A DNA stretch of 64,000 nucleotides from Tamarix chinensis (lineage: Eukaryota > Streptophyta > Magnoliopsida > Caryophyllales > Tamaricaceae). This document shows, one piece after another, positions 1 to 11,960 of the stretch. The position numbers and the translations under genes are program-made. The stretch is from NCBI GenBank assembly GCA_030549775.1, contig CM060174.1:28400117-28464116 (forward strand), in the 5' to 3' direction. Position 1 is the stretch's first letter. Every line of letters begins with the position of its first letter. The notes below the pieces were generated by a model. It saw only the letters and a program-made list of their open reading frames with translations. It made no database searches and was not told the origin of the DNA.

Positions 1-12
1 TGAGAATAAATC

Positions 13-64
13 TTGAATAAGATACCAATCACTTAAAATGAAAGAGCACGTGAGTAGGGCCAAG

Positions 65-141
<77 letters not shown>

Positions 142-361
142 GTACGTATGTATGTATGTATGTATCCCATTCCATTAGGGAGAATAGTAGCTCGAGGGAA
201 TTTTTCCCAGAAAGGTGCTTCAATCCGTTCCACCAGATTAAGAATAGTATGGTCCCTACTCATTATGAAATGAAAATATATCAAATCAACTTATGGAAAA
301 GATACTAATGATTTAAAAAGGAAGAATATGTCAGCCAGGACTGAGATGATCTATTTTTCTA

Positions 362-397
<36 letters not shown>

Positions 398-512
398 TCT
401 CCTTCCATGAGGGAGAATAGTGGCTCAAGATTATTTTGCCCCAAGAATAGGGGCTCAAGTATATTGCCCCTGAGAGGAGTTTTAGACCATTCCACTGGCT
501 TAAGAATAGTGG
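13..512. repeat. Two-unit direct duplication of about 280 bp inside LTR A
   Basis: Units near 13-270 and 293-512 each contain, in order, an AAGATACYAATSA-like start, the TA/TATG microsatellite, a GGGAGAATAGTRGCTC block and a block ending TTAAGAATAGT. Such internally repeated segments are also seen in the related LTRs C and J. Confidence 0.7.
69..165. repeat. (TA)n followed by (TATG)n microsatellite
   Basis: About 60 bp of TA dinucleotides run into TATG tetranucleotides with one TACG interruption. A shorter copy of the same compound repeat lies at 361-398 in the second unit of the surrounding duplication. The Tyr/Ile-rich open frames across it are by-products of the repeat. Confidence 0.95.
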
Positions 513-1152
513 GTTTCTACACTCAATTTATATAAAAGAATGAAAATTGATTATACATAATAAAGGAATCTAGTTCATATTTCGTCTTATGAGATGTTTC
601 AGTTATTTGGTTATTCGCTTATTATCTAATGTGAGAGCATGTGTTATTTGTATCCCTACTTTGATATTATTGCTCCCCTACTCAGTACATAGCATATTAA
701 CCACCCATTTTATGGGTGCTACTCATTCCCACAAATAGAAGGCCTTGAATCCTATGTGTAGGTCTCATAAGATCAGTTAGATGGTTATGCTACCTATGAT
801 GCCTTATGTGGGGATGAACGACTTTATCTATGTTGGGGTTAGGTGAAGAGTTATTGTTATTAGATTTATGTATTTAACTAGATACCCTTTTTGGACTCTT
901 GATCCATGGTAACCCCTCTTTTTTATTTTGTATTGTTAAACTTGAAGTTAGGCTACAAACTTAGTATTGCAATATAAGTTTTCCTTTCTTTCTAATTTCC
1001 TTTTATTAGTTTGAATATTCTAGCCTTGTAAATGATGTAAAGATGGTTGCATAAACCAGAATTATGTCAATCATAGTGGTAACCCCTAATATTTTACTTA
1101 TTTTTTCTGTTGGAAAATAAATTTTTTCGGTAGTAAAAATCGAGGTGTTACA

Positions 1153-2556
1153 GTAAACGTGACCTTCTATGGCATAAGGCTCCTAGGAACCATTAGTACA
1201 CAAATAATCCTTAAGTATGCATACCCCATAGAAGAAAATGGAATGAACATATATATAGTAGACTACGGCCATCATAGGTCCGAATGAACCAAGGAAACAA
1301 TCAATTAATCATAGTTACAAACTCAATCCTGACCCATGTGATTCCTTCACTTTAATAATTAATATATTATTCTTAAAGATAGTCAACACTCATCAACAAT
1401 ACATCACACTTACCAATCTATGTTATACAATAACACTTACTTTTATTTCTATGGTTCAAGAACGCTCAATCATTAAACAAGTTATAAGTGATAAGGTCAA
1501 GATAAAGTTTATTAGTTCCTAATCCAATTATTTAACAAGATAGAACATGTAGAATATGGATATTAGTTATGAGTCACTTACGTTACAACTTAATACCATA
1601 AAAGAACACAACTTATGTTAATCTTGAATAATTAGTCAAAGCTCGTAAAAGTCCATAATCTAATTCTTTAATTAACCATATTAATCCAATATTATGCATA
1701 AAACTTTAGTTAAGTCAAGTGAAGGTCCTACCATACGAGGATGAAGCATAATACACATAGAAAATTTTAAGCATCCTTAAACGTCCTTTAATTTATTAAT
1801 TTGGTTTGACCTATCAAATGACCCCATTAATAGCTTAAATTTCATACATAACTTAATTGACCTCTTATTGACACTATGTTCAAAACTCAATACTTGACCT
1901 TATAGATTCGCACATAAAATGACTGATTTACCCATACTATCTTGTCTGGGACAGAATGGCATGATTCCAGATCTTCCATTGAGTGATAAAAGCTAAAATA
2001 AGGTTGCTTAAATCTCACTTGAAGGAAAAACTAAGGGTAAGTTTGCCTTAAATACAACTATGTGATGATTATGGTGTACTTTGGGTGGGAAATTAGGTTA
2101 GCCCAAAGTCAAACTATGATATTTGATTTTTTTAGTTTAGTTATACCTTATTTAAGATCCAACCATATGGTTAGAGTGGTTAGTTAGATTAGTTTAAGAT
2201 TAAAATTGTAGAGAAAGCCTTAAGAATAGACTTTTGCATGAAATAAATAGCAAACAGATTCGAAATATTATGAAAATATAACGAATGGTTCAAAATAAAT
2301 TTAGAAATCCAAATATATGAAAATATTGTGTGTTGAAGTTGTTTTGATGCTCTACAAAGGAAAAATGAGAGAAAATAGGCAAAATCGACAAATCACATAA
2401 ACGTAATTTTTTGTAAAATTTCAATATGAATGGAATGAATGACGAATGGGTCAAAATTTGTTATGAATGAATTAGGGAATATTATTATATGCTTTTGAGC
2501 ATTATTACAAGCCTAAATAGGTTGTAATTAGGGTTACAAGAATTCAAGGTATTACA
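1153..2556 (-). repeat. 3' LTR of element B, 5' (U3) part, internally deleted
   Basis: Begins TGTAATACC on the minus strand at 2556, directly after the polypurine tract. It aligns with 14383-17089 but lacks about 1.33 kb present there (roughly 15147-16476); the join is near 1945-1955. The missing part contains the pyrimidine-rich leader of the LTR (minus strand), so this copy has probably lost promoter and transcript-start sequence. It is interrupted at 1152 by LTR A. Confidence 0.8.
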
Positions 2557-2560
2557 TCAC

Positions 2561-2575
2561 TACCCCCTTAAAAGA
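2561..2575 (-). other. Polypurine tract of element B
   Basis: On the minus strand TCTTTTAAGGGGGTAG directly precedes the 3' LTR. It would prime plus-strand DNA synthesis during reverse transcription. The context, a GAGGACAAAG codon run and then an A/G tract, is characteristic of Tekay-type elements. Confidence 0.75.
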
Positions 2576-2599
2576 GACTTTGTCCTCGAAGATAAGAAG

Positions 2600-4138
2600 G
2601 AAGTTGTGGACATTGGATTGCAACGATGTAATGAAGAGGTGATCATAAAGTTAATGCCTAAGTAGCAAAGCGTGCTAAAGTACTTGGGAACTAAACCCTT
2701 AAAAGAGAGAGAACCCTTCCTACTGAAAAGCTCTAGGTAACGCTCCTTCATGTCCACCTCTACTGAAAATCTCTAGGTAACACTCCTTCATGTCCTTCTC
2801 TATTTCCTAAGTAGCCTCTTTTGCTCCGTGGTGACTCTAGAGAATCCTTACAAGTGGCAATGAGCTTGCATTAGTTTGTCATACCTTGGTGTTGAGAATA
2901 AGCAAGGGAACCTCCTCATAGGTTAATGTGTCATCCAACACATTCTCGTCAGGTTTAATCACATGTGAAGGATTGGTAATGTTATTCCTCAGCTGTGACA
3001 CATGGAAGATGTTGTGGACGTGGGCTAGCTCTGGCGGTAGTACTAGGCGGTAAGCAACATCACCAACTCAATCAAGTACCTTATAAGGTTTAATATATAT
3101 AAAGCTTAGCTTTCCCTTCTAACCAAGCCTTTGCACCCCCTTAGTGGGTGAAACTCTTAATAGGACTCTATCCCCCACCTCATAACCATCACTACACCTT
3201 CGCAGATCTATATAGCTCTTCTGTCGCTCTTCATTTGCCCTCATCCTATCTTGTATTAGCCTAACCATCTAAGTCATCTCCTCTATCAACTCTGACCCTA
3301 GTCCAACAGTCTCATTGATAACACTCCAACACAATGGTGTCTAACACTTGTGACCATAAAGTGCCTCAAATGGATCTATCCCAATGCTAGCATGATAACT
3401 GTTGTTGTAAGAAAACTCCACCAAAGGTAAACGATCATCCCAACGACCTCTGAAGTGCAAAACACAAGCTGATAGCATATCCTCAAGAGTCTAAATTAAT
3501 CTCTCAGTTTGCGCATTGTAGCTAGACGAAAGGTGGTACTCATCTTTAATGACGTTCCTATAGCCTCTTGTAGCTTCCCCCAAAAGTGAGAGAGGAACCT
3601 CAAATCCTTGTTAGATATTATATCTATATGTGTACCATGCCGAATAACCACATACTTCATGTATGCATAAGTTAACTGACTCATGCTCCAAGTTGACTAC
3701 ATTGGAACAAAGACTGTTGACTTAGTCAATCGATCAATAATGACCCATATCATGTCACAATTATTGCATCATTGATATGGAATCCCACTTCCATATGGGA
3801 ATATCCAATGGCTAATCCAACCCTGCTAATCTATGGTGCTCTATCTTGACCTTCTAATACGTTAGATATTTCAATAAATACTTTGTTATTTTTCACTTCA
3901 TGCGAGGCCACTAGTAAATTCGTTTGAGGTCCTTGTACAACTTAACTCCTCAAGGGTGAATGAACTATGGCATATAGTGATCCTCCTCCATAATTCTACA
4001 CTTCAAATCAGTATAAATCTATGGGACACACCAGCGACCCCCATAACAAATGCTACCATCATCATGTATTTGAAAACACTTAGCTATGCCCTCCTATATC
4101 TTGTGGTGGATCCACTTGAGATTGGTGTCACTAGGCTT
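2600..4138 (-). pseudogene. Integrase and chromodomain remnant of element B pol
   Basis: Minus-strand translation gives integrase in order. The N-terminal region lies near 3890-4090, with a DDGSICYGGRWCVP-like stretch. The core lies near 3500-3760, with IWVIIDRLTK and then IDIISNKDLRF around the second catalytic Asp. The C-terminal region includes LAHVHNIFHVSQLR near 3000-3040. A chromodomain remnant follows at about 2740-2900, ending in MKERYLELF, where related elements have a similar Glu-Arg-Tyr-Pro-Glu-Leu-Phe ending. The family inserts the cDNA copy into the chromosome, and the chromodomain guides it to modified histones. Several stops and frame changes interrupt it, so no active enzyme is expected. 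It is separated from RNase H by the solo LTR at 4139-5719. Confidence 0.87.
2721..2800. repeat. 40 bp tandem duplication
   Basis: TACTGAAAAKCTCTAGGTAA followed by CRCTCCTTCATGTCC occurs at 2721-2760 and again at 2761-2800 with a few differences. It duplicates the codons for the ERYLELF end of the chromodomain remnant. Confidence 0.9.
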
Positions 4139-5719
4139 TGATATATGGGATTTATATGTTATTTTTCCAATTAAAAATATCATTTATTCCTTGTTATTTT
4201 TATAAGATTTAATATTTTCTTGATTTTTTCTCTTTTAGATAGATTTTATAAGAAAATATAAAAATGAAGAAATTCAGAGGAGAAATTGATAGAGAGAGGA
4301 AATAAAGCAAATAACACATCAAGAGATATGGAATTAATGGAATAAAAGACTAGAAATGAAGAATATACATCAAAGGAAATCTTGTGTTGAAATTTCATAA
4401 AGAGATAATGAAGAAACAAGAAACACGCTACCCCTGTGTTTCATAAACATGGCCCATGTTTTTTTATCAGTACACAAAATCTCAGTTTTGAAACTTCAAC
4501 ATTTGGAATAGAATTCACAAAAAAACATAGAGGCCTTGTGTTTCCCAACATGAACCTATTTTTCTTAAATTTTGTAACCATTTGCACAAACTTTTTCTTG
4601 ACATATTTCTGAAGTTCTGAACATGCAAGAGTCAATTCTAGGGAGTTCGAGAGTTGGATTCTCTCTTTTTCTCTATATTCTCGAGATACCATATATAATT
4701 CATAATTCTAATTCTTTTTCTCTCCATTGTATTCAATTGAACAATCAACACTCTGCAATTCAAATCCATAAGTTATTCTCCATTTTTCTCTTAATTGCAT
4801 GTTTTGATTTTTGATTGAATGCAAATAAATTCCATTAAAGGCATTATTATTTCTCTTAATTTTAGAGTTTCATTGTTAATTTATTTGTAATCATTGATCA
4901 TAATTATAGATTAATTCTTTTAATTGTATGTTATTGTAATTATGAAGATAATAGTGTAGATAGTGTAGGGTAGGAGGATTTGATGACGGAATTAAGGTTT
5001 CATATATGACATGGTAAATTTGAATGTGTGATTCTAAATGAAATTTAATTAAATTAATAGATAGAATTGACTGATCTCGCATTATAGGTTAAGAATTTAA
5101 ATTAATTAGATTGATCACCTATTTAGTTTAGATCTTAATCAAAGCTATGATAATGGAATTAATATGCAATTGTTAATTAATATTTTCAAAGTAGGAACCA
5201 GTTAATTATTATTCTTGTCTATTAATTCGTACGGTTGCATGATGTGAGCTTATGTGATTATGGTCAAAGTTAACTACATTCCATTTGTAATGCTACAATT
5301 AATTGAATCTAGAGTTCGTAACCTAGGTTATTAATTGGTTAGGTGATAAATTGAGAGCTTAATCAATTCATTAGAATTAAGAGAAAGTAAAGAGATGAAT
5401 TATCATGAGTTTCTATAGGTCAACATTAGATCATTTAGAATTATTCTTTTCTCCATGATTTTTTTGACATCCTAATACCATAATCAATACCTTCCTATCC
5501 TTATTCATTAGTTAGTGAGTGAAGTATTTTATTATTTATCCATAATTTAGATCTTAGTGATAGAAATAAATATTATTGCATAATCGAGGTTTTAACATTG
5601 ATAACATAATTATTGATTAAATACCATTCCTTGTATGTTTGACTCCTTCTTACCATCTACTACGTATTTAGAAATTAGGATTTATTTATTAAATTTTTTG
5701 TGCATACGACAGTGCATCA
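4139..5719. mobile_element. Solo LTR inserted in element B pol
   Basis: It starts TGATATATGGG and ends ...GTGCATCA, with flanking GGCTT (4134-4138) and AGCTT (5720-5724), a 5 bp target duplication with one difference. It separates pol exactly: RNase H lies to the right and the integrase N-terminal region resumes to the left, with no coding of B inside. The content is AT-rich with no gag or pol, so it is a single LTR left by LTR-LTR recombination. The family was not identified. The TGATATATGG start recalls some non-chromoviral gypsy LTRs, but no adjacent primer site is present to confirm that. Confidence 0.72.
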
Positions 5720-5740
5720 AGCTTTCCTGCTCGGATATCA

Positions 5741-7291
5741 TCAAATATGAACAGAGTGATAGTTATAGCACAATTTCAGGACTCCAAATCCCCATGCAAT
5801 GACAAATGAATGCCTATCTCTCCAAGGTTCTCTAGAAACTAACTTGCAACAACCAATAAGCTTGTAGAGTGTGTTGTCTTCCGACTCAAAGCAACAACCT
5901 ATAACATTAGCCTTACCCTCATGGTCGATTAACTCAATATCATAGTCCTTTACAAACTGTAGCCATCTCCTCTGGTGCATTTTGAGCTCTTGTTGAGTGA
6001 AGATGTACTTCAAGCTCTAATGTTTAGTATAGAACTTACACTGTGTACCGTACAGATGATGATGCCAGTTCTTCAATGTGAATAGAACTACTGGCAACTC
6101 CAAATCATGTCTCAAATAGTTCTGCTCCTACTACTTCAACTAATGAAAGTATAAGTGACTACCCTCCCATACGGCATGAAAATGGAACTAAGCCCACGCT
6201 TAGAAGCATCACTATAGACCTCAAATCCATCTAATCATGAAGGCTAGGTCAACACCAATGTAGTAGTCAACCGACACTTCAACTCCTAGAATGCTCCTTC
6301 ACAACTTTCATCCCAGTAAAACCTTGTAGTCTTCTTTATAAGGTTCGTCAACAGACGTTCAGCCCTCGTGAAATCTCGGACAAACCATCTATAGTAACAT
6401 GCTAGACCTAGAAAGCTATGGACTCCATCATGCTGTTAGGTGCCTGCCAATTTGAAATAGTTGTGATCTTTTTCGGGTCAATGGTAAATCTACTGGCAAA
6501 TACAACATGTCCTAAAAATGAAACCTATTGCAACCAAAACTCACACTTAGAAAGCTTAGCATAGATCTTATGCTTCCTCAGGTGTAATAAAACTTTCCTA
6601 AGGCATTGCTCATGATCCTCTTAACTCTATGAGTAGATCGAGATACCATTGATGAAGACCACTACAAACTAATCGAGGTATAGACTGAAGATCCAGCTCA
6701 TCAAACCATGTATACGGTTATTTAGTTAGTGAGTCCAAATGGCATCACTATAAATTCATAATGTCCATAATGCGTCCTAGAAGCCATCTTCATTATGTCG
6801 GAATTTGTGATGTGAAGCTGATGCTATCCTAACCTTAAATCAGTCTTCAAGAAGACCCTGGACCCACGAAACTGATCAAAGAAGTTGTTAATCATTAGTA
6901 GTGAGTAACGGTTCTTCACCGTGAACTTGTTTAACCCTCGGTAGTTAATGCATTGATGAAAGCTCCCATCCTTCTTCTTCACAATGAGGACCGGTGCTTC
7001 CCATGGAGACACACTTGAATGGATGTATCCATGAGTGTAAAATTCCTTGAATTGAGACTTCAGCTCCTTCAACTCTATCAGTGCCATCTAATAAGGTGCT
7101 CTAGATATGGGCTTCACCCTAAGGAATAAGTTAATCATGAAGTCTATCTCGAATAGTGGCAGCATCCCCAATATCTTCTCTAGAAAGACATTCGGAAAGT
7201 CTTGAGCTATAAAAATATCCCCAAATGGCATTACATTAGCGCTCACCTCTTGAAAGTTACACAAGTACATAGGATAATCCCTCCGCATCAT
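5741..7291 (-). pseudogene. Reverse transcriptase and RNase H remnant of element B pol
   Basis: Read right to left, the region between protease and RT (7090-7290) has IAQDFPNVFLEKI and KPISRAPY. The RT then has [31 protein letters not shown] and FLKTDLRLG (6824-7087). The frame continues to [10 protein letters not shown] near 6720. The catalytic xxDD box at 6642-6656 now reads F-I-N-G-I, so both catalytic Asp residues are lost. RNase H and its tail follow, ending near 5900 with YIFTQQELKMHQRRW and HEGKANVI, close to the HPGKANVVADALSR end seen in the family. The enzyme would copy element RNA into DNA. Multiple stops and the lost active site make it a pseudogene. Confidence 0.9.
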
Positions 7292-7399
7292 CTACAATAG
7301 TGTATGCTTGGATACAACTTTTGTTGTGGGACTAGGTTTGTATCTCTAGTAAGAGACCATAACACCATGTGATCCCTAATAAACTACTCGTTCATGAGC

Positions 7400-7700
7400 A
7401 CAATCTATCACTATCTTATACTCCCCATCATATCTATCCCCAAAATGACGACGATGTCATGGAAGTGCAACTCTACCAAGTCCACATGGAAGTCTACCCC
7501 ATCTATAACTAAGGCCATATACGTATATAGTCTAGTACATGAAAGTCTATCTCTAGATGGCACAATAATAGACATAGAAGCACTAGTAGTAAGAGTCATA
7601 GATGCTCTAGTAACAAAAGTGATGATATGAAGGACAAAAATGCTCTAGAACCAAATAATGCGTACGCTGGTAAAGAGAGATTTGTGAACATATAAGTGAC
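7400..7700 (-). pseudogene. Aspartic protease remnant of element B
   Basis: Minus-strand frames show FVTRASMTL and then VDFHVDLVELHFHDIVVILG ending GIDM (7411-7640). This matches the C-terminal half of Tekay-type retroviral-like proteases, where a D(F/L)(D)VILGMDWL motif follows the flap. The active-site Asp-Ser-Gly is not clearly preserved. The protease normally cuts the Gag-Pol polyprotein. It lies between gag and the RT, as expected. Confidence 0.72.
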
Positions 7701-7899
7701 AATGTCCAACTATTTGTCAGTCTCTACCTGGCTAATTACATTCAGCCATCGCCTAACCGTCCACCTCTGTATCCTCCAAAAACCTAAACTCCTACACTCA
7801 AAGGGAAAGGGTGAAAGCTAGGTGCTTTCCCCTTAGCTTGATCAAAACCCTATGCTGGTGCTCCCTACTGTTGTAGTGTAGGTGGTCGCTAAGTTTGCT

Positions 7900-8818
7900 G
7901 CTCCTAGCCCTACTAACCAAATCGACACTCAGTTGACTTGTACCCCTCCTTACCACAAGTGTAACAATGGATAGAATTGCTTTGACAATTCAGCCCCGAA
8001 TGGTTACCTTAACATCTATAACAAACTGAGTGTGAACACTATCCCAATGGTTCTTACTGTCAACTAGCTTGTCATCTCTGCTGCGACCTGGAGGAAATAA
8101 ATCAACTATGCTGGAAGTTCCCTCCAGCTCCTAGTGCTTGTATCCCTAGATTCTTCCCAAACAAGAGGGACATCTACTCCTGAACCAGAGGAGAGGTAAG
8201 ATATGCTCATTCATAGAAAGTAGTGAGATATGGAAATGGAACTACCCATCATCCAGTGGATGCCAAACTGTAGCCCCTGCTCAAACTAAAAATCCAATGT
8301 CGGCGGGCTAGTTATAATCCTAGAGCAAACCTCAGTAGCTCCACAAAGCAGGCGTGGTACTCACTCATGATCATGCTATCTTGAGTCAGCTACATGAACT
8401 CCCTCAGCTTCTCCCACTTGAGACTCTCGAGGTAGAAATGGGTGTGTAGAGCTATAGTGAAGTCCTCCGAAGACATCAGTGGTCCTCCCTTGGTTTGATG
8501 GCTTATCCATCAAGTGTTGGCCACGTCCTGAAGATAAAATCTAGCAATGTCAGCTTGTTAATCTACTAGGCAGTCTACAACCTCAAAGGTTCGCTCAAAA
8601 TCACAAACCCAACCCTCAAATATATTAGGATCCTCCTGCCCTACGTACGTCAATGGATAGTGGTTGTTGACCCTCTTCATCCAATCCTCACCCATGCCCT
8701 CATGTGGGTGATAGGGTTATGGTGGTGGTGTCTGACCCTTAGGTGGTTAGCACTAAACATAACTCGTAAATGCATCGAACTCCTCCACCAAGCAACTAAC
8801 AAGGCCATTCATTACCAT
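7900..8818 (-). pseudogene. gag remnant of element B
   Basis: A possible start ATG is at 8816-8818 (minus). The capsid-like region has YPLTYVGQEDPNIFEGWVCD and a downstream FYLQDVANTxWISHQTKGG stretch, typical of the retrotransposon gag domain. Two cysteine-rich knuckles lie near 7930-8030. One reads CYTCGKEGYKSTEC, with Tyr where the metal-binding His should be. The other is a CYRC..NHSGLNC variant. Gag forms the particle and binds RNA. Stops occur throughout. It lies just inside the primer binding site. Confidence 0.82.
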
Positions 8819-9041
8819 GGCACTTTAGGACAAAAACTTAATTAAGGAAAACTTAAGTTCTAACTTACTAACACATAATCACATCAAAGGCCACCTAGGC
8901 GACCCATCCCCAATTCCTTACAAAGTTAATTGGGGTTTTGGAAGAATCAAGTTTAGAAAGATGAAATAGATAGATAAAAATAGATAAGTGATCATTGAGA
9001 ACCAAGTTTCACAAAAATTAAACATGGTTATCAAAATGAAA

Positions 9042-9053
9042 GCTTTGATATAA
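9042..9053 (-). other. Primer binding site of element B (initiator tRNA-Met type)
   Basis: The minus strand reads TATATCAAAGCT four bases after the LTR end (GGTGTTACA, minus). It resembles the plant tRNA-iMet site TGGTATCAGAGC with three substitutions. It fixes the orientation of the element: 5' LTR to the right, coding to the left. Confidence 0.72.
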
Positions 9054-11559
9054 ACTTGTAACACCCTAAAATATATTACCAAAAAATTTTATTTTTAAGT
9101 AAGCTAATACATGAACTAAGCATATGTTACCACCACACTTAACATGAGTCTGATTCCTCACCATTCTCATATTAAGAACAAGGAAAAAAAATATGATAAC
9201 ATTAAACAAATGTAAATATCGAACAAGATGATAACATAAATTAGTAGAAATATAATGTTAGGAGGTACACTCCAAATACATATGTTTGAAATACTACAAA
9301 AGAGAATACAGGGCCTAAGAGTCCAAAAAGGGTATCCGGATCTAAAACATTAGCATTGGATAATGATGACTCTACTCCTGACCCATAGAATAAGATCACT
9401 CAACCTCAGGAAGATAATCAAAATGATAAACAGTCTCATCATCAAGAGTCTCACACACCTACGAGACGTCACAAACAAATGCGTCTACTTCCGCAAATCA
9501 ACTAGGATCATTAAAGTACAACAACTCGTGTTAGTATGCAATGTACTTGTAACACCCCCAAAATTCACTACTAAAAAATTTTGTTTTATTAAAAGAGCTA
9601 GCGGAATTAAAACAACAAAGCTGTGAATTTTTGGTAAAACAACAAAGCAGACTGGTTCACTCCTACCGTTCTAGTACTATAAGCTAGGGCTAAAAGAATG
9701 AGAAACAATTTGCTAGAAACTCAAAACATATTTAAATAAAAGTAGCGTCAATAAACATTTACAAGAGTAGGATCCACCAATAGTGGTTTCATGAATACGG
9801 ATTACATTTAAACTATGGTTAAAAGAGAGAAGGGTGAAACCCTAAAATTTCGGATAATTCCTTATGCTCTTTCTTGTTGACCACTTGAATAGTACCTATA
9901 ATAGACCTGCAAGGGACACTGCCCATTGAATAGGTAGATGCCCTATGAATAGAATCCTTTAGTACTATGGTACTGATTAACCCTTTAAAACACACTGAAA
10001 AGTAGGCCCGCAATGCTACATATGATACAAAACTATATACATATATATTGAGATGTGCATACATAACATTCACATACTTAACAAGTCCATCAAATATTAA
10101 TAGGTTAAATGTACAATAAATACTTATGGGCTTTAAGCTATTAGCCCATCATTATTCAGTCATCTCTTGGATTTATATCCATATGAGTTTGGAAGCCCCA
10201 CTATAATGGCTATTGAACCAGAATATATACAGGGTAGAATGCTCCCCACCATTATTATTGCCCATGGATTGGTCTCCAGCGCATTACGCTCCTAGCTACT
10301 ATTATTTGCCGGTGGACCGATCTGGCCTCGACTCACATGGTGTTCCATTATAAGTGATTAGTATTTTCCATGATTTATTTACATCCATGATTGGTTTTAT
10401 TGAGCTCGAGATCCCCCACTATTATAGCTAGTGGACTAGAATACATATAAACTTCATCTAGGGTAATATGCTATTGGGGAAATATTATATTCGATGGACC
10501 GATACTCATAAATATCTTCTAGGGAAACACGCTCCTATTCTACTATTATATCTAGTGGACTTGTACTCATAAGCATCTTCCAAGGTAAAATGCTCCTCGG
10601 CCACTATTATAATCGGTTAACCAATACTATAATATAATCCATCTGGCTTGGTTCATTTGTCTTTCACTTTTATAATTAGTGTTTTTCCTTTTAATCATCA
10701 CAATAGTTCTATTTCTTTGCCTCGGAGTGGAGATCAAAATCCCTGGACACAAAGGTACACTGATCATATCGGTATATACAAGCTACCTAGTACCCTTCAA
10801 CTATCAACTTAGGGAGGCAAAGGTACCTTGGTCGTATTAGTGCATACATCTACTCAGTATCCTACCGACAAGGACACCTAATCCATAAGTATGCATACCC
10901 CCTAAATAGGTCCATAGAGCTTGATAGAGTAAGTTGTAGGGCCTAGGTGGGGCACAAAGGCACACCAGCAAATACCAGAATAAACGTGGGCTAAACCACA
11001 TCTTTAGGGTAGCAACCCCTAAAGAGCCACTATTCCCAATCTCGAGGCCTTTCACTTTAATTATTAGTGTCTTAATTAAGGTAATTATGAAAAGCACAAC
11101 GATTAGATACTTATTCACTTTAAATCATTATGATATCATTAGGTATTTCTCATTCATACGGTTATCTAAAATAACATAGAGGAATCATTAAGGCCATCAT
11201 AATCTTATCTAATTCTGATTTAGGATTCGTTCTCATTATATTTACTAATTGTCAACTACCATTATCTTACTAGTTTCTGTTACTTGAGTCTTATTACAAA
11301 ATTCCATTATCATGACAACATATTTGATACAGGTTACTGATTTACCCCTCAATTGAAAAATTATTAAACCATCCTTTCTCTACTTGCCAATTTACCATAT
11401 TACCCATTATGTTGCATAATTATTGAATTACCCTTTCCTCGGTTTAGGTTACCAAGTTATCACCCACACTTATTAGGTTACCAATCACCCTTTATAATTG
11501 TTACACTTATCATATTTCCTATTTGGTTGGTTAGATTACCGAATTTCCCTTCTCGTTTG

Positions 11560-11960
11560 TTATAATTATGAAATTGCTCTTTAGTTGGTTAAATTATCAA
11601 ATTGCCCTTCTTCATAATTATAATTACCAAATTACCCTTCTCCATTATCATAATTACCATATTGCCTTTCTTTATTACCATCACTACCAAATTGCCCTTC
11701 TCCATTATCTTAATTACCAAATTACCCTTCTTTGTTATTATACTTACCAATTTACCCTTTTCCATTATTATAATTACCAATTTGCCCTTCTCTTCCAAAA
11801 TTAGCATATGACCCTTTCACTTCCAAAATTACCATAATACTCTTTTACTTATAAAATTACCATTTTGTCCCTTGCTTCTAAAATTACCATAATACCCTTT
11901 TACTTACAAAATTACTATCATGCCCTTTACTTCCAAAATTACCATTTTGCCATTATTAAA
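11560..11960. repeat. 30 bp minisatellite in LTR C
   Basis: Repeats of AAATTRCCCTTCTCCATTAT followed by YATAATTACC. At least five consecutive units between 11620 and 11790 are exactly 30 bp; diverged units of 27-30 bp continue on both sides (faintly from 11340). Because 30 is a multiple of three, open frames run through it on both strands. They are not genes. Confidence 0.9.

Larger units (their letters stand above)
1..1152 (+). mobile_element. LTR of a Tekay-like Ty3/gypsy element, 3' part only (copy A)
   Basis: The piece ends GAGGTGTTACA, the usual 3' end of Tekay/Del-type LTRs, and no primer binding site follows. Read on the minus strand, its blocks around 41-540 (CTATTCT...GTGGAATGG units) match 10150-10700 of solo LTR C at the same distance from the terminus (about 600-1100 bp), so A and C are one family in opposite orientation. 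The sequence just after it (GTAAACGTGACC) continues the 3' LTR of element B, and the 5' LTR of B has the uninterrupted site at 14390, so A was inserted into B. The 5' part lies outside the window. Confidence 0.7.

Noticed and set aside
11568..11811. Overlapping frames on both strands with a 10-residue period
   Set aside because: Direct result of a 30 bp minisatellite.
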